DNA of 11,629 nt, taken from NCBI GenBank assembly GCA_016783225.1, contig JADHWZ010000050.1, positions 1-11,629 of the forward strand, in the 5' to 3' direction. The position numbers and the translations under genes were made by a program. Positions 5,645-11,629 of the stretch are shown in pieces (positions within the stretch are counted from its first letter, which is position 1; each line of letters begins with the position of its first letter). The stretch comes from Dehalococcoidia bacterium. Lineage in GTDB: Bacteria > Chloroflexota > Dehalococcoidia > GIF9 > UBA5620. The notes beneath the pieces are model-generated. The model saw nothing but the letters and a program-made list of their open reading frames with translations, had not been told where the DNA came from and made no database searches.

Positions 5645-6454
5645 TCAGATCTCAGCGCCCAGCAGAGCCCGGACTAGGTGTTCGCAGGACATGTCCCCGC
5701 CGGTGCCCTCAGCCCAGGGGCCTTCGCCGCCGAAAAACTCGTCTCGAATGGCGGCTACGGAGTTCCCCCGTTTCTGAAGTTCCCTGGCTCTCTTCGACAG
5801 GGCTCGATAGTGCTCGATGCGTGAATGAATAGCCTGTCGCCCGTCCGCCACCACATCCCCTGGCCCGGTGAAGAGAACAAGACTGTCACCCGCGAAGTCA
5901 ACAAGTCTCCTCATGGACCTTACCGTCGCCTCCAAGTCTTCTTCCGATGGTCGGAAGAACTTTGGCTCGGGCACAACGAAGAGGTCTCCGGAGAAGCACC
6001 ACCCCGCCGCCCGCTCTATCAAGGCAATATGTCCTTCGCAGTGCCCTGGAGTATCTATAACCTCGAAACGGAAACGATCCGTCTCCACTGTCTCAGACAG
6101 ACAGCCCACCTCCGTCGGTTCGGGGAAACCCCAGACCAACTCCCGGGCCGGGTAGAGGTACGGGACCTGATTGATCAATGGGACCGAATGGCGTGAGGCC
6201 AGTATTCTGATACCGAACTTCCTCATCAGGATGGCGTTGCCGCCGATGTGGTCTTCGTGATAGTGGGTATTGACGGCCAGCTTGAGATACTCGCTCTCAA
6301 GGGCTTGCGCCAGTTCCTCAGCGGTATGGCTGGGGCCTGTATCGATGAGGAGTCCATCAATGAGGTAGACGCTGGTAAAGTGCAGTACTTCCCCGTTAAG
6401 CTCACGCCCCATCTTTATCTGGACTATCTCTCCTATCCGGTCAACTTCGATCAT
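5645..6454 (-). CDS. metallo-beta-lactamase-fold hydrolase
   Basis: A 269-aa MBL-fold protein. The metal-binding signature is NTHYHEDHIGG (H64, H66, D68, H69), followed by TPGHCEGHI (H138) and FSGDLF (D157). The N-terminal beta sandwich strands (VYLIDGLLIDTG) are present. The C-terminal part (about 205-265) is a helical extension, GRQAIHSRIEHYRALSKRA, found with a similar outline in a group of Chloroflexota MBL proteins as I remember them. The expected last histidine ligand is not seen: the usual PGH-type site reads GPGD (197-200) and a later GG-x position has Asp (TGGDMS). The second metal may therefore bind differently or weakly. The ATG is preceded by GAAGGG at eight bases. The gene is divergent from the ABC-F gene. 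The substrate is unknown; glyoxalase II-like or ester hydrolysis is possible. Confidence 0.88.
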   Translation of the reverse strand: MIEVDRIGEIVQIKMGRELNGEVLHFTSVYLIDGLLIDTGPSHTAEELAQALESEYLKLAVNTHYHEDHIGGNAILMRKFGIRILASRHSVPLINQVPYLYPARELVWGFPEPTEVGCLSETVETDRFRFEVIDTPGHCEGHIALIERAAGWCFSGDLFVVPEPKFFRPSEEDLEATVRSMRRLVDFAGDSLVLFTGPGDVVADGRQAIHSRIEHYRALSKRARELQKRGNSVAAIRDEFFGGEGPWAEGTGGDMSCEHLVRALLGAEI

Positions 6455-6506
6455 CTTGGTTTCCCTTCATCTCTTCCGCACAGACTTCTCTTGACCAGCC
6501 CCCAGT

Positions 6507-6526
6507 TATTGTACCACTTAGTAAGT
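6507..6526 (-). promoter_or_regulatory. extended -10 promoter of the hydrolase
   Basis: On the minus strand ACTTACTAAGTGGTACAATA contains TGG-TACAAT, an extended -10 (TACAAT 6513-6508), 53 bases before the ATG. No good -35 is seen at 16-18 bp. It matches the element before the radical SAM gene at 18 of 20 bases. Confidence 0.55.
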
Positions 6527-6651
6527 AATCAGTCTGGGCTCCCGCATGTCCTTCTGGCCGCCACACACTTGCTGGCGAAGCCTCTTAGAGACAGCCCTTG
6601 CTTCCTTTATTGTGCTGTCACCTGTATCATGGTCTGATCTGAGGATTCAGA

Positions 6652-8640
6652 GTGCTGACCATCTCCAACATATCCAAGTCGCACGGCGACCGGACGCTCT
6701 TCAGCGCGGTGAACCTCAACGTTGGCCCGCGCGACCGCATAGCTGTGATCGGTCCCAACGGCTCGGGCAAGACCACGCTGTTCGAGATCATAGCCGGGAA
6801 GGCGAGGCCGGATAACGGCAGCGTGTCAATACGGACGGGCACTACCATCGGCTACCTCGAGCAGGACATAACCCCATCCTGCGGGCGAAGGTTGCTCGAC
6901 CACGTGGCCAATGCCTTCACCGTGGAAGAGGGCCTGGCCCGCAGGATGCATGTCCTTCATGAAGAACTGTCTGAGACAGCGGATGCGAAGAGCTCCAGGG
7001 ATCTTCTGCGCGAGCTGGGCGAGTCCCAGCATAAGTTCGAGGCGGCTGGTGGGTACAATGTCGATTACGAGGCCAAGATCATCCTGGCGGGACTGGGATT
7101 CGCCGGGTCGGACTTCCGCCGTCCTTTGACGGAGTTCAGCGGTGGGTGGCTAATGCGTGCCGAGCTGGCCAGGCTTCTTCTGGCCAACCCCGATCTCCTG
7201 TTGCTGGACGAGCCGACCAATCATCTCGACCTGGAATCATGCATTTGGTTCGAGGATTACCTTAGGTCGTACCAGGGAGCCGTTCTCGTGACTTCCCACG
7301 ACCGGGCCTTCCTCAATCGGGTGATTGGCAAGGTATTTGCTATCGAGGACGGCAAGGTGATTTCTCACCGAGGCAGCTATGATAGCTTCGTCGAGGCCTG
7401 TCAGAAGGGGCGAGAGGTCGCTGAAGCCACGGCCAAGAGACAGGCGCTCAAGCTGAAGAAGCAAATGAGATTCATCGAGCGTTTTCGGGCCAAGAACACC
7501 AAAGCAACGCAGGTCAAGAGCCGCGTCAAACAGCTTGCGAAGATGGAACGAGTAGTCGTGCCCCGAGTTGGCAAGAAAATGAGTTTCTCTTTTCCTGATC
7601 CGGTACGAATCGGCAAGGACGTAATAACGCTGGAGCATATTCGCAAATCCTACGACGCAAACGTGGTCTACCACGACCTGAATCTGGGCCTGCATCGAGG
7701 GGACAGGGTAGCGTTGGTAGGCCCCAATGGCGCGGGCAAGACCACCCTGCTCAGGATCCTGGCAGGAGTGCTTCCCTTCGACGGGGGCGTGCGCAGGCTG
7801 GGGCACAACGTCACGACAGCCTACTACGCCCAGCACCAGCTAGAGCTTCTCGATCCGCTGAAAACTGCGCTGGAAGAGCTACAGTTCGCTGTCCCGGATG
7901 AGACCGAGGAGAAGCTGCGGGGGGTCCTGGGAGCCTTCCTATTCGGCGGCGATGACGTCTACAAAAGGGTATCCGTCCTCTCTGGTGGAGAAAAGAGCCG
8001 CCTGGCTATAGCCAAGATGCTCATGCAGTCGGCCAACTTCCTCCTCATGGACGAGCCCACCAATCACCTGGACATCCCCTCTCGTGAAGTACTCACGGAC
8101 GCTCTCGAAGCCTACTCCGGTACACTATGTTTCATCACCCACGACCGGACGCTGATAAGAGAGATCGCTAACAAGATCATCGACATAAGGAACGGAGAGC
8201 TGAAGGTTTTTCCTGGTGACTACGATGGCTACCTGTACTGGAAAGGAGTATCAGAGAAGTCGGAGCCGGAGGAACAGCCGGGCGTGGAGACTGCAGCCAG
8301 GAGAGAGGACACGGCGAGAGACAAGCTGCGCCAGCGCAAGCGAATCGAAGGCGAACTGCGGAATCAATACTATGGACAGAAAGCCCCCATCGAAAAGCGA
8401 ATCGCCGAAATCGAGGCCGAGCTGTCGGACCTGGAGGAGCAGGTCAGGCAACTCGAGACTCTGCTCTCCAGCCCGGAGCATTACGGGGATGGCGGCTGGT
8501 TTTCGGAGACATATCAGAAGCTCGGCAGGCTGAACGATACCGTCAAAGCGCTCACCGAAGAGTGGGGGAGGCTCTTGGAAGAGGTGGAGAAACTACAAAA
8601 GGGATTCGAGGAAGCGAACAGAAAGCTCGACTTGGGCTAA
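6652..8640 (+). CDS. ABC-F family ATPase (ribosome-associated type)
   Basis: A 662-aa soluble protein with two ABC domains and no membrane segments. Domain 1 has Walker [10 protein letters not shown] (34-42), signature [12 protein letters not shown] (162-173) and Walker [13 protein letters not shown] (182-193). Domain 2 has GPNGAGKTT (357-365), [12 protein letters not shown] (443-454) and [11 protein letters not shown] (464-474). Each has its switch His (TSHDR, ITHDR). The linker between them (about 250-312, [20 protein letters not shown]) is the P-site-tRNA interaction motif of the family, and the C-terminus (about 550-660) is a charged coiled coil like that of Uup/YdiF-type members. Such proteins act on stalled or antibiotic-bound ribosomes; housekeeping quality control and resistance types cannot be told apart here. 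The GTG start has GAGGA six bases before it. The gene is divergent from the MBL gene; the gap is 197 bp. Confidence 0.95.
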   Translation: MLTISNISKSHGDRTLFSAVNLNVGPRDRIAVIGPNGSGKTTLFEIIAGKARPDNGSVSIRTGTTIGYLEQDITPSCGRRLLDHVANAFTVEEGLARRMHVLHEELSETADAKSSRDLLRELGESQHKFEAAGGYNVDYEAKIILAGLGFAGSDFRRPLTEFSGGWLMRAELARLLLANPDLLLLDEPTNHLDLESCIWFEDYLRSYQGAVLVTSHDRAFLNRVIGKVFAIEDGKVISHRGSYDSFVEACQKGREVAEATAKRQALKLKKQMRFIERFRAKNTKATQVKSRVKQLAKMERVVVPRVGKKMSFSFPDPVRIGKDVITLEHIRKSYDANVVYHDLNLGLHRGDRVALVGPNGAGKTTLLRILAGVLPFDGGVRRLGHNVTTAYYAQHQLELLDPLKTALEELQFAVPDETEEKLRGVLGAFLFGGDDVYKRVSVLSGGEKSRLAIAKMLMQSANFLLMDEPTNHLDIPSREVLTDALEAYSGTLCFITHDRTLIREIANKIIDIRNGELKVFPGDYDGYLYWKGVSEKSEPEEQPGVETAARREDTARDKLRQRKRIEGELRNQYYGQKAPIEKRIAEIEAELSDLEEQVRQLETLLSSPEHYGDGGWFSETYQKLGRLNDTVKALTEEWGRLLEEVEKLQKGFEEANRKLDLG

Positions 8641-8743
8641 GGCATACCTTGGTAGCCGTGTCCTCCCCGATCCCGACTACACCGGTTCCCTCTGGCGACG
8701 CAAGATATCAGGGCAGGCCGGGGACAAGGATTTGTCGGCACTT

Positions 8744-9384
8744 CTAACACGCCTCGGTGCGGAGTTCAGGATCGAGTCCCTCAAAGACGATCAAAGGATG
8801 GAGCAATAAGAAGTAGCCCTGGGTGTCTTCCTGTTCTCTGAAAAGAGCGTAGGGCACCGTGCCCGTGGCATCGTCCACCGACAACAGCAGGGTGAACATG
8901 GGCCTCCGGCCCTCCAGCCAGTCATGGTGGCTTCCGTCGAGTTGGAGCAGCATGCCCTCCTGCGGCATCCGCTAGCGCCGGCACCTGTGGCGTGGAGGTC
9001 GGCGGTACCGCGGGCTGGGCAGCCCCGCCCCCATAAGGAGCCTCCGCACCGTGGAACGGGACAGCACTATCCCCTCCCGCTCTGCCAGCAGCTCCGACAG
9101 ATGGGTGTGATTGACCCCGCTGTAACGCCCCTGGGCCATGGCCACCCGCCTGCGGCGGGCTGTCCCATTGATGCTGGCGTGGCGTTCCAGGGCAGGCGAC
9201 CCCGGTTCCCGTGGGCAAGGGCGGCAGCGCCCTCCTTACGATACGCTGCCAGGATTCGCCACGCATGGCGTTCACTCACCACAAGAACCTCCGCCGCCTC
9301 TCCCATCGACCAGCGCCCCTCCAACACTGCGTTCAAGATCTGTAACCTAGCCTGTTCCTTTGCGTTCAACGTCAGTCCTTTCAT
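8744..9384 (-). pseudogene. broken integrase-core transposase (ISNCY-like)
   Basis: The N-terminus is well preserved: MKGLTLNAKEQARLQILNAV, then a helix-turn-helix ending in AAYRKEGAAALAHGNRGR. Between about 9174 and 9145 the frame shifts; the sequence continues in another frame as AMAQGRYSGVNHTHLSELLA and STVRRLLMGAGLPSP. An in-frame TAG at 8974-8972 interrupts it just before MPQEGMLLQLDGSHHDWLEG, the start of the rve/DDE core, with the first catalytic Asp in LQLDGS. The core runs on through DDATGTVPYALFREQEDTQG and then breaks off near LLHPLI, so the second Asp and the Glu are missing. Three independent lesions make it a dead relic. It is the same family as the fragment at 4390 on the opposite strand. 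The family name is from memory of the motif LQLDGSxHDWLEGR. Confidence 0.88.
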
Positions 9385-9386
9385 AG

Positions 9387-9421
9387 ACTGACATTTTCCC
9401 TGATCAGTTAACTACTGACAT
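9387..9421 (-). repeat. direct repeat at the start of the transposase relic
   Basis: ACTGACAT occurs at 9387-9394 and 9414-9421, 27 bp apart, just before the transposase start; on the minus strand both read ATGTCAGT. The position suits a transposon end and its transposase-binding sites. No matching opposite end is recognisable near 8744, as expected for a truncated copy. Confidence 0.4.
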
Positions 9422-9561
9422 AATTGTAGAACAACAACACGAGCATAATAGATGGGTGCTCGGAAAGGACTTCATATCGGAGCAGTCCGTCACACGGCCT
9501 TCTTTGGTATCGGCCTCCATCTCCCCAGCCTATCCAGCCAGACCTAACGCCAGCAACTCTA

Positions 9562-9581
9562 ACTTGATAAGTGGTACAATA
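9562..9581 (+). promoter_or_regulatory. extended -10 promoter of the radical SAM gene
   Basis: ACTTGATAAGTGGTACAATA carries TGG-TACAAT (TACAAT 9575-9580), 86 bases before the TTG start, with no clear -35. It differs from the hydrolase promoter element at only two positions. The leader after it holds a 10-bp tandem repeat, TATCGTCGGC/TATCGTCGGT (9608-9627). Confidence 0.55.
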
Positions 9582-9666
9582 CTCGGGGGGCCGGTCAGAA
9601 TCAAGGATATCGTCGGCTATCGTCGGTGGGTTTCGCACGACGGGTGCGCCGCTCAAGGAGCAGACA

Positions 9667-11181
9667 TTGAACATACTTTTGGTTTACCCTCGCTACCCGG
9701 AAACATTCTGGAGTTTCAAACATGCCCTCAAATTCGTCTCGAAAAAAGCGGCTTTCCCTCCCCTGGGACTGTTGACCATAGCGGCGCTTCTCCCACCGGA
9801 GTGGGAAAAGAAGCTGGTCGACATGAATACTGATAACCTGAAGGATAAAGATATCACCTGGGCCGATTACGTGTTCATCAGTGCTATGGACATACAGCGA
9901 GAGTCGGCGCGGGAGGTAATTGGGCGCTGCGCACAGCTACAGACCAAGATCGTCGCAGGTGGGCCCCTGTTCACCATAGGTTATGAAGAGTTTGAACAGG
10001 TGGATCACTTCGTACTGGGCGAGTTCGAGTCAATAGCACCGGGTTTCGCGGCTGACCTGGAAGAGGGGATTGCCCAGCGCATTTGCCAATGTGAGTCAGG
10101 ACCCGACATTCGATTGAGCCCGGTGCCGGCGTGGGATCTGATCGACACAAGGAAGTATGCCTCCGTGAGTGTGCAGTATTCGCGAGGTTGTCCCTTCGAT
10201 TGCGAATTCTGTGATGTGGTTCTTCTGAACGGCCGGGTGCCAAGGACCAAAAGCGCCAAGCAGTTGCTGGAGGAAATGGAGGCTATCTACCACTTGGGAT
10301 GGCGCGACAGCGTTTTCATTGTCGATGACAACTTCATCGGCAACAAGAAAAAGCTGAAGGCCGAGATACTTCCGGCGATCATAGAGTGGAAGAAGCAGAG
10401 GAACCACCCCTTTGAGTTGCTCACGCAAGCCTCCATAGGTATCTCCGATGACGAGCAACTGATGCAGTTGATGGTCGAGGCGGGGTTCAACAGGGTGTTT
10501 GTTGGGATTGAGACTCCAAATGAGGAGAGCCTGGAGGAATGCGGCAAGTTCCAGAATGCCAACCGCGACCTGGTGGCCTCGGTGAAAAGGATTCAGAACC
10601 ACGGAATGGAGGTACAGGGTGGATTCATCGTCGGCTTCGACAATGATCCGTACAACATCTTTGAGAGACAGATCAATTTCATTCAGCAGAGTGGCATTGT
10701 GACCGCCATGGTCGGCTTGCTGAACGCTCCAAAAGGCACCAGGCTCTACAAGCGCTTGAAGGGGGAAAATCGGTTGCTCTATGAGGTCTCCGGGGACAAC
10801 ACCGATTTCAGCATCAACTTTGTCCCCAAAATGAGTCGAGAAACGCTCATCAATGGCTACAGACATATCCTGACCGTAATCTACGCACCAAAGCAATACT
10901 ACGCGCGTATCGGTACACTGCTGAGAGAGCACCGGCCCAAGGTGGTGCACAAGCGTTCGCATCTGAATATCGGGGAACTTCGAGGCTTCTTGAAGTCCAT
11001 ATGGTACCTGGGAATAAGGGAAAAAGGCCGGCGATATTATTGGCGCATGGTCATGTCGACGCTGTTGCGCCGACCACGCTCATTGCCCATGGCAATCACT
11101 TTGGCCGTTTACGGGTACCACTTTCGCAAACTGGTGGAAAGCTATGCCCAAAACCCAACTGTGATCAATACTCCCCTATAA
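9667..11181 (+). CDS. B12-binding-type radical SAM protein, DUF4070-like
   Basis: A 504-aa radical SAM enzyme. The N-terminus (NILLVYPRYPETFWSFKHAL, then FPPLGLLTIAALLP) is the Rossmann-like B12-binding domain typical of this branch; the DxHxxG cobalt-ligand motif is not visible, so any cobalamin would bind without that His. The [4Fe-4S] cluster motif is YSRGCPFDCEFC (C175, C179, C182), followed by VFIVDDNFIGN and GFNRVFVGIETPNEESL, usual core-barrel strands. The C-terminal part (about 330-470) fits the DUF4070 domain that follows the barrel in these proteins. The frame opens at 9571, but AAGGAG six bases before the TTG at 9667 and the family's MNILLVYPR beginning fix the start. Hopanoid C-2 methylase (HpnP) belongs to the wider family as I recall, yet most members are uncharacterised. 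No hopanoid gene is nearby, so the substrate is unknown. Confidence 0.9.
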   Translation: MNILLVYPRYPETFWSFKHALKFVSKKAAFPPLGLLTIAALLPPEWEKKLVDMNTDNLKDKDITWADYVFISAMDIQRESAREVIGRCAQLQTKIVAGGPLFTIGYEEFEQVDHFVLGEFESIAPGFAADLEEGIAQRICQCESGPDIRLSPVPAWDLIDTRKYASVSVQYSRGCPFDCEFCDVVLLNGRVPRTKSAKQLLEEMEAIYHLGWRDSVFIVDDNFIGNKKKLKAEILPAIIEWKKQRNHPFELLTQASIGISDDEQLMQLMVEAGFNRVFVGIETPNEESLEECGKFQNANRDLVASVKRIQNHGMEVQGGFIVGFDNDPYNIFERQINFIQQSGIVTAMVGLLNAPKGTRLYKRLKGENRLLYEVSGDNTDFSINFVPKMSRETLINGYRHILTVIYAPKQYYARIGTLLREHRPKVVHKRSHLNIGELRGFLKSIWYLGIREKGRRYYWRMVMSTLLRRPRSLPMAITLAVYGYHFRKLVESYAQNPTVINTPL

Positions 11182-11560
11182 CAGTCTTACGAGTGGGGTG
11201 GCAAACCAGTCCTCCTGCCCAGATTTGTGCTTTATGCGGGGCGTCTCTTTCCTAGAACCCCCAATATCCTCAAGCGGGGCCACGAGGACCGACAAGTAAT
11301 CTCTCTTGCCGGGCACATCACTAGTCCCCAGCCCTTTTGTCGCTCCCCCCAACCCCGTGGGCCTCCATTATAGCCATCTCCCCGCATAGCCTACCGCTCA
11401 ATATACAAGTGGTTTCGGAGCAGGGGGTAAACAGGCGTTCGCTGTACGTGCCCATTGGCCCCCCCCGTTTCGGGGCATCTCAATCACTGGGGACAGTCCT
11501 TACAAAGGATATTGGTCTGGGCACCTCGTATCCACCCAATCGAAGTAGGGCTTCTCCGCT
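11182..11560. other. gap without a recognisable gene
   Basis: No frame longer than about 30 codons has a ribosome site. There is a short GC hairpin, CCCCG-TTT-CGGGG (11463-11475), inside a C-run, and a lone TATAAT on the minus strand near 11370 with no -35 and no gene after it. No terminator with a U-run is seen after the radical SAM gene. No tRNA-like T-loop was found. Confidence 0.4.
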
Positions 11561-11629
11561 TCACTTATTCACGGGGAGCCAATCGCTGACCCTTACCAGA
11601 TCAGACACTTCAGCGGTCCACTGGTACAC
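11561..11629 (-). CDS. possible C-terminal end of a minus-strand gene (partial)
   Basis: Reading in from the right edge, one frame is open for 22 codons (VYQWTAEVSDLVRVSDWLPVNK) to a TGA at 11563-11561; the other two minus frames stop sooner. The composition is protein-like, but the stretch is too short to assign. It could be chance. Confidence 0.25.
   Translation of the reverse strand: MYQWTAEVSDLVRVSDWLPVNK

Noticed and set aside
7237..7836. 199-codon minus frame inside the ABC-F gene
   Set aside because: Antisense shadow of a strongly conserved ATPase; no motif of its own.
9571..9666. N-terminal extension of the radical SAM protein
   Set aside because: It begins inside the promoter -10 region, and the TTG at 9667 has a strong ribosome site and matches the family start.
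10096..10962. 288-codon minus frame opposite the radical SAM gene
   Set aside because: Antisense of a clear enzyme; codons mirror the sense protein and no start site is seen.
1..11629. CRISPR array, rRNA or retron-like element
   Set aside because: No regularly spaced direct repeats longer than about 10 bp, no rRNA signatures and no reverse transcriptase motif were seen.

Overview
Bacterial DNA, most likely from an uncultured anaerobe. I lean toward Chloroflexota (Dehalococcoidia-like). The lean rests on recalled resemblance of the radical SAM protein, the metallo-beta-lactamase-fold protein and the decayed integrase-type transposon; nothing in the window is taxonomically decisive. Genes use good Shine-Dalgarno sites and include GTG and TTG starts.

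Left part (about 1-3950): a cluster rich in regulators and small orphan proteins. On the minus strand, reading leftward, are an XRE-type repressor (2829-2587), a 63-aa protein overlapping it, a possible 95-aa protein, a ribbon-helix-helix protein joined to it by an ATGA overlap (1994-1461), a 47-aa gene with a perfect Shine-Dalgarno site, a long hairpin predicted to fold best as minus-strand RNA, and a 200-aa helix-turn-helix protein. A 353-aa orphan protein is transcribed divergently from the XRE gene. There are three DNA-binding folds and no recognisable enzyme, as in the regulatory part of an integrated plasmid or mobile island. I see no integrase, relaxase or replication gene, so that reading is inference.

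Middle (3950-9670): a gene-poor stretch with a relic of an integrase-type transposase, then a nitroreductase, a hairpin-rich gap, a metallo-beta-lactamase-fold hydrolase (minus) divergent from an ABC-F ATPase (plus), and a second, larger relic of the same transposase family (minus) with a frameshift, an amber codon and a lost C-terminus. The two relics bracket the ordinary chromosomal genes.

Right part: a B12-binding-type radical SAM protein with a DUF4070-like C-terminus, best started at a TTG with AAGGAG before it, then gene-poor sequence and perhaps the tail of a minus-strand gene at the edge. The radical SAM and hydrolase genes carry nearly the same 20-bp upstream element with an extended -10 (TGGTACAAT), and the nitroreductase has a related AAGAGGTATAAT. 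This suggests a shared promoter style for the core genes. I do not see a complete new multigene system. The best leads are the left regulator cluster with its 353-aa partner and the structured elements around it.
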